A program made the translations under genes and the position numbers. The notes beneath the pieces were generated by a model. The model made no database searches. It was not told the DNA's origin and saw only the letters and a program-made list of their open reading frames with translations. A DNA stretch of 64,000 nucleotides, from positions 1,674,001 to 1,738,000 of the forward strand of contig NZ_CP036426.1 of assembly GCF_007752535.1 (NCBI RefSeq), in the 5' to 3' direction. This DNA comes from Tautonia plasticadhaerens (GTDB lineage Bacteria > Planctomycetota > Planctomycetia > Isosphaerales > Isosphaeraceae). Below are positions 1 through 8,773 of this stretch, piece after piece (position 1 is the stretch's first letter; every line of letters starts with the position of its first letter).

Positions 1-173
1 GGCCGTTGACCCCTCGACGGCCGGCGATTTTTCATGCGTTCATCCGTCGTCGATCTCGCGGCGAACTCGCCCGGCGGCGGCCCTCGAATCCCTCGGGGGT
101 GGGTTGCGAGCCCGGGCGAAGGCCGGACCTCGCGTGCCACACGGCCGCTCTTTCCCCACGGAGTCTCCCCGCC

Positions 174-1397
174 ATGGTCCGCTGGATCATCCTGGCCGTC
201 CTGGTCGTCGCGGTCTCGGCCACGGTGCCCCTGGCCGTCAGCTACCTGCCGGCCGACGTCTCCGGCCCCGTCCCCGCCTCCCGGACCGAGGAGTCGGAAG
301 GGCCCCCGCCGGAGGTCGTGGTCGAGGGGGAGCCGACGTTCAACTTCGGCATCATGAGCGAGCAGGACGAGGGGGTCGAGACCTGGGTCGTCCGCAACCA
401 GGGCGAGGGGCCGCTCCGCCTCCGGTTCGTCGAGAAGCCCTGCACCTGCACCGGGGTCAAGATCGGCGAGGACCGCGCCTCGATGGTCGAGGGTGAGGAG
501 TTCGTGGTCGATCCCGGCGACCAGGTCGAGATCGCCCTGACCTGGGAAACCCGCCAGAAGATCGGCGAATTCTCGACCTTCGCCCGCTTCGCCACCAATG
601 ATTATGAGCGGAATCCGACCTTCACCCTGACTATCGAAGGGACCGTCACCCCCTCGGTCGTCGTCAATCCTCCCCGACTCGACTTCCCGGCGACCCCGAG
701 CGACGAGGAGATTTCCCTCTCCACCATGGTCTTCTCCCCCACGATGCCCGAACTGGCGATCACGGGTGAGCCGAAGACCTCCCGCCCCGGTTCGCTCGTG
801 CCCGAGATCCGACCCCTCACCGACGAGGAACTCCAGAAGTTCAACGAGGAGCGGACCTCCCAATCCTTCGGCCCCTCGCACGCCCATGTCGAGGGTGAGC
901 CGGCTCACGACCACGAGACGATCCCTCAATTGTCCGCCGGATACCTGCTCACGGTGACGCTCAAGCCCGGGATGCCCCTCGGCCGATTCGCCGACGCCGT
1001 CGGCCTGAAGACCGACCACCCCCTCAAGCCGGCGCTCGAAATCCCCGTTTCCGGACAGATTGTCGGGCCCATCTCCGCGATGCCCGAGCGCGTCTACATG
1101 CCCGGAATCACCAGTTCCCGGGGACGATCGACGAACGTGACCCTGAACGTCCGGAACCACGATCAAACGGCCTTCACGGTCCGAATCCCCGAGTCGCTCC
1201 GCGAGGTCCTCGAGACCTCGATCGACCCGGAACCGACCGCCTCGGAGCGGGACCTCTATCGCCAGTACCGCATGGAGGTCCGGGTCCCCAAGGGGGCCAA
1301 GCCGGGACAATATCGGGGGACGATTGTCCTGCAAACCGACCACCCTCAAGCCGAAGAGATCAAGATCCCGGTCGACGTCCTCATCCGGGGCGGCTGA
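174..1397 (+). CDS. DUF1573-family exported protein
   Basis: A 407-residue protein with a hydrophobic N-terminal segment (residues 4-26) that should act as a signal or membrane anchor. The body has the DUF1573 pattern: a beta-rich stretch beginning FNFG and the short Cys motif KPCTC at residues 89-92. DUF1573 proteins are common and often multi-copy in planctomycetes; the Ig-like fold suggests a periplasmic or surface role, but no reaction is known. A His-rich patch (H236, H238, H246, H248) could bind metal. I chose the ATG at 174 because the signal segment starts there; the frame is open upstream to base 6. The next gene starts 127 bp downstream on the same strand. Family call is good; function is unknown. 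Confidence 0.8.
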   Translation: MVRWIILAVLVVAVSATVPLAVSYLPADVSGPVPASRTEESEGPPPEVVVEGEPTFNFGIMSEQDEGVETWVVRNQGEGPLRLRFVEKPCTCTGVKIGEDRASMVEGEEFVVDPGDQVEIALTWETRQKIGEFSTFARFATNDYERNPTFTLTIEGTVTPSVVVNPPRLDFPATPSDEEISLSTMVFSPTMPELAITGEPKTSRPGSLVPEIRPLTDEELQKFNEERTSQSFGPSHAHVEGEPAHDHETIPQLSAGYLLTVTLKPGMPLGRFADAVGLKTDHPLKPALEIPVSGQIVGPISAMPERVYMPGITSSRGRSTNVTLNVRNHDQTAFTVRIPESLREVLETSIDPEPTASERDLYRQYRMEVRVPKGAKPGQYRGTIVLQTDHPQAEEIKIPVDVLIRGG

Positions 1398-1524
1398 GCC
1401 GGGCCTCGTCGTCGAACACCCGGCGCCCGGGGTTCGTATCAGTCGCCGGGGTGACCCGAGGCCGAGCCGAGGGACCCCGGCGGTGTTCGACCGGCGGCGG
1501 GACGCGGACACGGAGACCGGATCG

Positions 1525-3111
1525 ATGACGCAGCGTCGGAGCCCGTGGAAGGCCGTCCCCTGGGTGCTGATCGCCGTCGCGATCCTCTCTTATGTCGGGT
1601 GCTCGTCCGGTAGGAAGCCGGGGAACCCAGGTCGGATTGACGACTCCGCCTCGACCGCTTCGCCCCCGGTGGCTGACTCGGGGGAGGGCGAGGTCGAAGA
1701 CGGACGGCTCCCCGACGCCATCCTGGTCGTCTCGGGCCATCAACACGGCTACCTCGAACCCTGCGGCTGCACCGAGGGGCAGAGCGGCGGCCTGGGTCGC
1801 CGGGCCGACCTGATGAACGAGCTGAGGGACGAGGGCAGGACGCTCGTCCCGATCGACCTCGGCAGCATCATCGCCGACCCGGCTGGCGCCCGGGGCGGCC
1901 CGGATCAGGTCAAGATCAAGCTCGGCATCGGGCTCGAGGCCCTGGCGAGGCTCGGTTATGAGGCCCTGTCGCTCAGCGCAGACGACCTGGGGATCGGCCT
2001 GTTCGACTACTTCGGCGAGTATTTCAACGTCCCCGACGCCCCACCGTTGTTGGCGACCAACGTCTCGCCGACCGAGAATTTCACCGAGTACTTCCGGCCT
2101 TCCACCTTGGTGGAGGCCGGCCCGATGACCATCGGCATCCTCTCGGTGGTCGATCCCGACACCATCGACGCGCTGGCTGATCCGGACCGAAGCTCGTTCT
2201 TCGAGGGGATCCGCGACCCCTCCGAGGCAATTCGAGACGCCTTGCCGGCCCTGGAGGGGGAGTCCGACGTCCGGGTGCTCATGGTCCAGGGCTCGAGCGA
2301 ACTCGCCCGCAAATTGGGAGAGGAATTCCCGTCGTTGGACGTCGTCGTCGGGGCGTCGGAATACGATTTCGCCCCGGCCAAGCCCGAGCGGATCAACGAC
2401 GGCCGCACCCTCCTCGTCCTGGTCGGGAAGAAGGGGCAGCAGGTCGGCCTGGTGGAACTGTTCGCCGACGACACGACCCGCCCCCGATACCGGCGGGTCG
2501 CGCTCGACCTGAGGTATGAGGACGAGGAGCCGATCAAGTCCCTCCTCGGGGAGGAGTACCCGTCTCGGCTGGAACAGAACGACGTGCTGGAACGGTTCCC
2601 CCGCCGCCCCCATCCCAGCGGGGCGACCTTCGTGGGCGCGGAGACGTGCCGGGCATGCCACCCGGCGACGTACCAGAAGTGGTCCACGACCAAGCATGCG
2701 TACGCCTGGCCGGCGATCGAGTCCGGGCGTCGGGGAGACCGGACGATGGACGCCGAGTGCGTCAGCTGCCACTCGACCGGCTTCGGCTTCGAGTCGGGCT
2801 TCGTCACCGCGGCCGAAACGTCCCACCTCCGCAACCAGCAATGCGAGAATTGCCACGGCCCGGGATCCCTGCACGTCTCCGATCCGGTCAATCCGGACTA
2901 CCTCTCCCAGGTGAGATTGACCCGGGAGACGGCCGAGAAGTCCCTCTGCATCTCCTGCCACGACAGCGACAATGACCCGCACTGGGACTTCGCCGAGCGG
3001 TGGCCGGACGTGGCCCACCCCGGCCTCGATGACTATTCCGACCCGAAAGTCCGGGTCGGGCTCGATCTCGACGCCCTCCCCTCTCCGGAACGATCCGCCG
3101 AGGGCGACTGA
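1525..3111 (+). CDS. Lipoprotein: UshA-like domain fused to tetrahaem cytochrome c554-type domain
   Basis: A 528-residue protein. The N-terminus has a membrane segment ending in a lipobox (YVGC, Cys26), so it is probably a lipoprotein facing the periplasm. Residues about 64-350 resemble the UshA/5'-nucleotidase-type metallophosphatase fold, with GHQHGYLEPCGC at 71-82 in place of the usual metal-binding Asp-x-His. Residues about 370-500 hold four CxxCH haem c sites (C375, C412, C440, C475), as in cytochrome c554-like proteins. The PCGC motif with a degenerate phosphatase site suggests a redox role rather than phosphoester hydrolysis; that is inference. The ATG at 1525 was chosen for the signal peptide. 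It lies downstream of the DUF1573 gene and may be co-transcribed with it. Confidence 0.8.
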   Translation: MTQRRSPWKAVPWVLIAVAILSYVGCSSGRKPGNPGRIDDSASTASPPVADSGEGEVEDGRLPDAILVVSGHQHGYLEPCGCTEGQSGGLGRRADLMNELRDEGRTLVPIDLGSIIADPAGARGGPDQVKIKLGIGLEALARLGYEALSLSADDLGIGLFDYFGEYFNVPDAPPLLATNVSPTENFTEYFRPSTLVEAGPMTIGILSVVDPDTIDALADPDRSSFFEGIRDPSEAIRDALPALEGESDVRVLMVQGSSELARKLGEEFPSLDVVVGASEYDFAPAKPERINDGRTLLVLVGKKGQQVGLVELFADDTTRPRYRRVALDLRYEDEEPIKSLLGEEYPSRLEQNDVLERFPRRPHPSGATFVGAETCRACHPATYQKWSTTKHAYAWPAIESGRRGDRTMDAECVSCHSTGFGFESGFVTAAETSHLRNQQCENCHGPGSLHVSDPVNPDYLSQVRLTRETAEKSLCISCHDSDNDPHWDFAERWPDVAHPGLDDYSDPKVRVGLDLDALPSPERSAEGD

Positions 3112-3270
3112 ACGTGTGAAACCCCCGCCCCCTGCGACTGCTCTTGGAGTCTGGAGGGGGCCAGGGTAGCCTGGGGCCGCCCCGGCCTCATCCGTCGTGG
3201 GCTTTTGATCAAGGGGTGGTCCCGCCCTCGAAGCCGTCACGACGCCCGACCGGGCGAGGAGTGCCCGCCG

Positions 3271-3618
3271 ATGTCCTTGCCCCGATTCATGCCCTCGGCC
3301 TCCGGTCCCCCTCGGCTCTCCAGGTTCGTCGAGAAGTACCTCGAGGACCACTCGCACCCGGTCAACCACCTCCTCCATGTGGGCGTCGGCTGGCCGATGG
3401 TCGCCGCCGCGGTCCTTCTGTTGCCTTTTAAGCCGCTCTGGTCGATTGGCCTGGTGCTCGGCGGCTATGCCTTCATGTTCGCCGGCCACTTCCTCTTCGA
3501 ACGCAACAGGCCGACGATCCTCTCCCGTCCGAGCACCCCGTTCGTGATCGCCTGGGCCGTGCTCCGCGACATCGGCCTCGGCCTGGCCCGAGTCGTGACG
3601 GGTCGTCGAGCAGGGTAA
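3271..3618 (+). CDS. Small Mpo1-like / DUF962 membrane protein
   Basis: A 115-residue protein with the DUF962 (YGL010w/Mpo1) signature: the EDHSHPVNHLLHVGVGWP stretch at about 28-45, then hydrophobic segments, then a GHFLFERNRP motif. Yeast Mpo1 is an Fe-dependent dioxygenase that shortens 2-hydroxy fatty acids, using conserved histidines. The bacterial relatives are short membrane proteins of unproven activity. The histidines in HSHPxNH and GHFxFE are present. The ATG at 3271 gives the normal family start, although the frame is open back to 3205. It follows the cytochrome-like gene by 159 bp. Confidence 0.75.
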   Translation: MSLPRFMPSASGPPRLSRFVEKYLEDHSHPVNHLLHVGVGWPMVAAAVLLLPFKPLWSIGLVLGGYAFMFAGHFLFERNRPTILSRPSTPFVIAWAVLRDIGLGLARVVTGRRAG

Positions 3619-4056
3619 GCTCTAGGCGGGATCGGGCGACTCGGGTAGCACTCATCGGGGTGGGAAGGGATCGTCCGTCGGCCGGCTTCCTTCCATGCCC
3701 CACCGGAGTAAGGCCCCATCGATCGTCCGCGATCATGCTCGATCGCGATCGCCTGGACACCTCTGTCTCCGAGCCGAGAATGACGCAGACCACCCGGGAT
3801 CGTCCGGGATCGGGATGGGGGGCCCAGTGGCTCCGGCATACGGCCACGGTCGCGGCGCCGCGGTGCCCCTGCTCAATCCGATCGGCCAATCGTGGTCCGA
3901 ACGGATTGTGAACGCAAGTTCAGACCGGCGGCTTGACGAGCCGATCATCGTGGCGATAGGATGTGCCGCCGGGACGCGGGAGCCGCGCACCGACCGACAT
4001 ACGGACCGGGCTTGAGGGCTGACCTCGGCCCAATTCTGAAGACAATCGAGTCGACG
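3619..4056 (+). other. Intergenic region before tRNA-binding gene
   Basis: Stretch of 438 bases with no convincing gene. The only feature I can support is the sigma-70-like promoter near its right end. The short open frames here lack family resemblance and a good start. Confidence 0.5.
3933..3962 (+). promoter_or_regulatory. Sigma-70-like promoter for tRNA-binding protein
   Basis: TTGACG (3933-3938), an 18-bp spacer, then TAGGAT (3957-3962). The predicted start leaves an 88-base leader before the ATG at 4057. The same TAGGAT -10 recurs at 10304. Confidence 0.6.
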
Positions 4057-4389
4057 ATGGCCGATCCGATCTCCTACGACGACTTCGCCAAGATCGAACT
4101 CCGCATCGCCAAGGTGCTGGAGGCCCGCCCCCACCCCAACGCGGATAAGCTCCTCCTGCTCCAGGTCGACGTGGGGGACCAGCAGAAGCAGATCGTCGCC
4201 GGGATCAAGCAGCATTATGCGCCCGAGAACCTCATCGGCAAGTCGATCGTCATCGTCAACAATCTGGAACCTGCGATGCTCCGAGGGGAGGCGTCCAACG
4301 GTATGCTGTTGGCGGCCTCCTCGGGCGATCAAGTCGTGCTGCTGACACCCGACGACCCGACCTGCCTACCCGGTTCGAAGGTGAAGTGA
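4057..4389 (+). CDS. Stand-alone tRNA-binding domain protein (MetRS C-terminal / Trbp111 type)
   Basis: A 110-residue OB-fold protein matching the tRNA-binding domain found at the C-terminus of many methionyl-tRNA synthetases and as free dimers (Trbp111, CsaA). Typical family motifs are present: FAKIELRIAKVLEARPHPNADKL-like N-terminal strand, QIVAGI, and the LRGEASNGMLLAA region. The length is that of the free domain and there is no synthetase domain next to it. It may bind tRNA in trans to help MetRS, or act as a CsaA-like chaperone; the sequence cannot decide. The ATG at 4057 fits the domain start; an in-frame start at 3961 lies inside the predicted promoter. Confidence 0.85.
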   Translation: MADPISYDDFAKIELRIAKVLEARPHPNADKLLLLQVDVGDQQKQIVAGIKQHYAPENLIGKSIVIVNNLEPAMLRGEASNGMLLAASSGDQVVLLTPDDPTCLPGSKVK

Positions 4390-4444
4390 GGCCGGGGCGC
4401 GACGACCGCGACCCCGACCGATCGACCGCCGACGGAGCCCGCCG

Positions 4445-5191
4445 ATGGCGTTCGCCACGATCAATTACTTCAGCAAGGCCCTGCGTAAGGCATCGTCGTT
4501 CAATATCGTCTTCCCTGAAGACGCCGACACGCCCCGGCCCTGGTCGGTCTTCTACCTGCTCCACGGGCTCTCCGACGACCATACGATCTGGATGCGCCGG
4601 ACGAGCATCGAGCGTCATTTGGCCGGACTGCCGCTCGTCGTCGTCATGCCCGACGGCGGCCGTGGCTGGTACTCGAACGCGGTCGAGGGCGACGCCTACG
4701 AGGACGACCTGCTCGGCCTGGTCGACCTCATCGACCGCACCTTCCCGGTGGAGGCCGAACGCTCGGGCCGCGCGATCGGCGGCCTCTCGATGGGGGGCTA
4801 CGGCGCGGTCAAGGTCGGATTGAAGCACCACGATCGGTTCGCCAGCGTGACCTCCCACTCCGGTGCCCTGGGGTTCGTCCACGGCCTGGGCGATCGACCC
4901 GAGATCAGCCCTGAATTCAACCGGATTTTCGGACCCGAGCCCTCGGGAGGCCCCGAGGATCCGTTTGCATTGGTCGAGCAAACCGACCACGGCCTGCTGC
5001 CGAAGATGCGGATCGACTGCGGCACCGACGACTTCCTTCTCGATCAGAATCGCGCCTTCCGAGACCACCTCGACCGCCTGGAAATCCCACTCGAATACGA
5101 GGAGTTCCCGGGCGGCCACGAGTGGTCCTACTGGGACGCCCACGTCCCGGAGGCGATCGAGTTCCACGCCAGGAACCTCGGACTTCGCTGA
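4445..5191 (+). CDS. Esterase-family alpha/beta hydrolase
   Basis: A 248-residue protein of the putative esterase (esterase D / S-formylglutathione hydrolase-like) family. It has the oxyanion region YLLHGLSDDH (about 38-47), the nucleophile elbow GLSMGGYG (about 115-122), and a C-terminal PGGHEWSYW segment supplying the catalytic His. No signal peptide is visible, so it is probably cytoplasmic. Start is ATG at 4445 with GGAG 7 bases upstream. It sits 55 bp after the tRNA-binding gene and 57 bp before recN, so a shared transcript is possible. The substrate cannot be told from sequence. Confidence 0.85.
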   Translation: MAFATINYFSKALRKASSFNIVFPEDADTPRPWSVFYLLHGLSDDHTIWMRRTSIERHLAGLPLVVVMPDGGRGWYSNAVEGDAYEDDLLGLVDLIDRTFPVEAERSGRAIGGLSMGGYGAVKVGLKHHDRFASVTSHSGALGFVHGLGDRPEISPEFNRIFGPEPSGGPEDPFALVEQTDHGLLPKMRIDCGTDDFLLDQNRAFRDHLDRLEIPLEYEEFPGGHEWSYWDAHVPEAIEFHARNLGLR

Positions 5192-5248
5192 ACGGACTGG
5201 GACCGTTCGGCCGAAATCCGTGGTGAGGACAACCGGAGGTCGCTCGCC

Positions 5249-6955
5249 GTGCTCCGAGAACTGTCGGTACAGAACCTGGCCCTGATCGAGGACGCACGGA
5301 TCGAGCTCCGGGACGGCTATTGTGCCTGGACCGGAGAGACCGGGGCGGGAAAGAGCCTCCTGCTGACCGCACTCGGCCTCGTGCTCGGTGGTAAGGCCTC
5401 CGCCGAACTCGTCCGTTCGGGCAAAGAGGAGGCCCGAGCCGCGGCGATCTTCGATCTGTCCGATGATGAGGCCCTGAAGGCGGAAATCGAAGCAATCCTC
5501 GGCGGCCCACTCGACGAAGACCAGCTCATCCTCACCCGGCGGATCGGCTCGAAGGGACGGAGCGTCTCCCACGCCAATGGGATGCCCGTCCCGGTGGCCA
5601 CCCTCCGTCGGATCGGCCCTCGATTGATCGACGTCCACGGCCAGCATGAGACTCGGACCCTGCTCGACCCCGACCGCCAGCGCGGCCTCCTTGACGACTA
5701 CGGCGGCCATGATGCGGTGCTTCTCGCCTATCGGGAAGCTCGGGAGGCACACGACGCCATCCGTCGCCGACGTCTGAGGCTGATCGAGGCGGCACAACGT
5801 CGCCATCGAGAGCGGGAACTGCTCACATTCGAGCGTGACGAGCTGTCCGCCGCCGATCCGAAGCCCGGCGAATACGAGGAGCTGAGTCGAGAGGCCCGCC
5901 GACTCGCCGGCTCCGAAGCGATCCGGGAGGCCGCGACCGAGGGATACGCGCTCTTGTATGACGCCGATCGGTCCGCCCAGGCGTTGCTGGGCAAGGTCGC
6001 CCGCCGGCTCGAACCGCTGGCCGAGTCGGTCCCGGAGCTAGGCGAGGCATCGACCTCGCTCGGCAGGATGGCGGACGAGGCTCGAGAGATCGCCTACGCG
6101 CTCCGGGGACTCGCCGATCGGTCGGGAGACGACCCGGGACGATTGGAGGATCTGGAGGCCCGCCTCGCCCTGTACCGCAAGCTAGGCCAGCGCTTCCGAT
6201 GCGACCCCGATGGCCTCGCATCCCGATTGGAGCAGGTCGAGGCCGAGCTGGACTCGATCGATCGGGATGAGACCGATCTTCAACGGCTCGACGCTCCGCT
6301 CCTGGAAACTTGGTCTGTCCTGAAAGGTGCCTCGGGGGAATTGACCGAGGCCCGCCGGCGAACCTGCAAAGCATTCGCACGAGAAGTGCAGACCCACTTG
6401 AAGGACCTCAGCCTCGGGGACGCTCGCCTCGCCGTCCGCGTGGAGGCGGAGCCGATGGGCGATGACCCGACCGCCTGCCTGCCCTCCGACGGCGGGGCCG
6501 ACCGGGTCGAGATCCTCTTCGCCCCGAACCCGGGAGAGCCAACCCGGCCGCTCCGGAAGATCGCCTCCGGTGGTGAGCTGTCCCGACTCACCCTGGCGAT
6601 CAAGACCGTGCTCGCGGGGGTCGACCGCGTCCCCACCCTGGTGTTCGACGAAATCGACACCGGCGTCGGTGGCCGGCTCGGTGCCGTGCTCGGCAAGAAG
6701 CTGGCCGTCCTCGCCATGCATCACCAGGTGATCTGCGTCACCCACCTTCCCCAGATGGCCAGTTATGCGTCCCATCAATGGGTCATCCGCAAGCAGACTT
6801 CACGCGGGAGGACCCGGACAACCATCGAGGAGCTCGAGTCGACGGGCCGCATTGACGAACTGGCGGCGATGCTCAGGGGAGACTCGGCGGCCGAGTCGAC
6901 GAAGCAGGAGGCGATGGCCATGCTCTCCGAGGCCCAGGCCGCGGGAGCCCGCTGA
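5249..6955 (+). CDS. recN: DNA repair protein RecN
   Basis: A 568-residue SMC-like ATPase of double-strand break repair, near the usual 550-residue length. It has Walker A GETGAGKS at residues 29-36, an ABC signature SGGELSRL beginning at about 440, and Walker B TLVFDEIDTGVGG at about 463-475, with a coiled-coil region rich in Glu, Arg and Leu between the two ATPase halves. RecN acts early in recombinational repair with RecA. Start is GTG at 5249, supported by GGAGGT at 5236-5241. It is followed after 3 bp by a membrane protein gene, which suggests co-transcription. No SOS-type operator was recognised upstream. Confidence 0.95.
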   Translation: MLRELSVQNLALIEDARIELRDGYCAWTGETGAGKSLLLTALGLVLGGKASAELVRSGKEEARAAAIFDLSDDEALKAEIEAILGGPLDEDQLILTRRIGSKGRSVSHANGMPVPVATLRRIGPRLIDVHGQHETRTLLDPDRQRGLLDDYGGHDAVLLAYREAREAHDAIRRRRLRLIEAAQRRHRERELLTFERDELSAADPKPGEYEELSREARRLAGSEAIREAATEGYALLYDADRSAQALLGKVARRLEPLAESVPELGEASTSLGRMADEAREIAYALRGLADRSGDDPGRLEDLEARLALYRKLGQRFRCDPDGLASRLEQVEAELDSIDRDETDLQRLDAPLLETWSVLKGASGELTEARRRTCKAFAREVQTHLKDLSLGDARLAVRVEAEPMGDDPTACLPSDGGADRVEILFAPNPGEPTRPLRKIASGGELSRLTLAIKTVLAGVDRVPTLVFDEIDTGVGGRLGAVLGKKLAVLAMHHQVICVTHLPQMASYASHQWVIRKQTSRGRTRTTIEELESTGRIDELAAMLRGDSAAESTKQEAMAMLSEAQAAGAR

Positions 6956-6958
6956 CCG

Positions 6959-8773
6959 ATGCCCGATGCCTCGGCACTCGACCGCTTCTCCCATCGACCC
7001 GATCCGGAACCGGGTGCTTCCTGGTTCTGCTGGGGCATCTGGCTGGCGATGACCGCCCTGGCGATCGGGTTCGTCTGCCGTTTCGGACCCGAGGTCCCGC
7101 TTTACGACGATTATGCCCTGATCCCGTACCTGGTCGGCGAGCAGGCGGTCACACCCTCCGCGCTTTGGATGCTCCACAATGAGCACCGCTTGCCGCTGCC
7201 GAAGCTGGTCCTGCTCGGTGCCTACCCGTCCTTCCGGTACGACTTCCGCGCGGGCATGTTCGCCACGGTTGCGTGCCTGTGCGCAGCCTCGGCGCTCCTC
7301 ATGGTGGCGACGGCTCGCGCCCGGGGTGGGTCGAGTTATTCCGATGCATTCTTCCCGGTTGCGCTGCTGAATTGGGGTCATTCCAGTAATTTGCTCTGGA
7401 GCTGGCAGGTCCAGTTCGGCCTCTCGACCTTGCTCGGACTCGGGACGGCCGCGTTGCTCGCGGTCGAGGGCAAAGATCCGAGGAGGCGGGCCCTGGTCGC
7501 CTCGGGGATCATCCTGGCGATGCTCCCGCTCTGCGGCGCCAATGGGCTCGCAATGGTCCCTCCACTGGCCACCTGGCTCGTCGTGCTCGGGGCGTCCAGG
7601 TGCCGGTCGGGACGCCCCGGCGGTTGGATCGCCTTCGGGGCGGCGTTGCCGGGCGTGATCCTCACCCTGCTCTACTTTGTCGACTACCAGAGGCCGTCAC
7701 AAATCGATCGCGCGACTGGCCCCGTCGCGGTCTTCCGGACCTCGATCCAGTTCCTCTCCCTGGGCCTTGGTCCGGTCGCGACTGACGCGTGGCGAATCGG
7801 GGGGATGGCGGTCGTGGGATTGACGATCCCCTCGATCCTCTTGCTCTGCCGGATCGGTTGGAAGAATCCGGGCGAGCGTACCAGGGCGGTCGGGTTGCTC
7901 GCGGTGCTTTCGGGGTTCGGAGTGCTGGTGCTCGGCCTCTCCTTGGGCCGGGCGGGGGGGAACGAGCGTTCCGGGCTGGAGTCCCGATATATCACGCTCG
8001 CCGTGCCGATCCCCTGCCTCGTCGCGATGTCCTGGTCGCTCTACGGGCCGATCGCGCTGCGAAGGCTGGTCCCGATGTGCCTGCTGGCCGGATCACTGGT
8101 CTTCCTCTGGCCGAACACGAGGATCGGCCTGGAGCAAGCGATCCGACGCAAAGTGCAATCCGACCCGGTCCTGGCTGATCTCCGATCGGGGATGCCGCCC
8201 CATGCCCTCGCCGCCAGGCACTCCGGATTCCTCCACCCCTCGCATGACGAGCTGACCCGGGCGTTGACCCTGCTTCAGTCATCGAGCGTCGGCGTTTTCC
8301 GCGACTTGGTCCCGGACCCACGCTTTCGGGGTATTCCCATCGACGCCTCGCCCAGCTCCCTGCGCCTCGCACGATGGGATCCCTCCACCCGCACCATCGA
8401 GGTGACGGGAGTCGATCCCTGGGTCACCTTCTCGCTCCCCGAGCGAACCGTGGTTGCAGGCATCCGCATCCGCTACGACCACGAGAACGGTGGGGACGGC
8501 TCGGCTCGGTTCAAGCTCGGCTGGCGTCGTTCCGATCAGCCGGGCTTCCCGCCCGACCAGCAATACGACGCATGGTCGCTGCCGACCGGGGAGGACCGGA
8601 CGATGATCGTCTGGATCGACGCCCCGATCGACGACGTCCGGATCCAGCCCGACAACCGGCCCAGCACGTTCCGGATCGACGAGTTGACGCTCCTGATCCC
8701 CGTACCGTCGCCCCCCGATCAGGCGGGATCGTCCCGGCTCAGACCTCGAAACCCTGGCCTTTCTCCGGGATGA
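6959..8773 (+). CDS. Polytopic membrane protein with C-terminal soluble domain
   Basis: A 604-residue protein with about ten hydrophobic segments between residues 20 and 385 and a C-terminal soluble part (about 420-600). The early periplasmic loop carries YDDYALIPYLVG, and NEHRLPLPKL follows, a layout reminiscent of planctomycete GT-C-like glycosyltransferase or oligosaccharide-assembly proteins. I cannot assign a family firmly. The C-terminal region looks like a beta-rich carbohydrate-binding-type domain (VTFSLPERTVVAGIRIRY). It starts 3 bp after recN. Its 3' end overlaps the convergent beta-CASP gene by 35 bp. Confidence 0.75.
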   Translation: MPDASALDRFSHRPDPEPGASWFCWGIWLAMTALAIGFVCRFGPEVPLYDDYALIPYLVGEQAVTPSALWMLHNEHRLPLPKLVLLGAYPSFRYDFRAGMFATVACLCAASALLMVATARARGGSSYSDAFFPVALLNWGHSSNLLWSWQVQFGLSTLLGLGTAALLAVEGKDPRRRALVASGIILAMLPLCGANGLAMVPPLATWLVVLGASRCRSGRPGGWIAFGAALPGVILTLLYFVDYQRPSQIDRATGPVAVFRTSIQFLSLGLGPVATDAWRIGGMAVVGLTIPSILLLCRIGWKNPGERTRAVGLLAVLSGFGVLVLGLSLGRAGGNERSGLESRYITLAVPIPCLVAMSWSLYGPIALRRLVPMCLLAGSLVFLWPNTRIGLEQAIRRKVQSDPVLADLRSGMPPHALAARHSGFLHPSHDELTRALTLLQSSSVGVFRDLVPDPRFRGIPIDASPSSLRLARWDPSTRTIEVTGVDPWVTFSLPERTVVAGIRIRYDHENGGDGSARFKLGWRRSDQPGFPPDQQYDAWSLPTGEDRTMIVWIDAPIDDVRIQPDNRPSTFRIDELTLLIPVPSPPDQAGSSRLRPRNPGLSPG

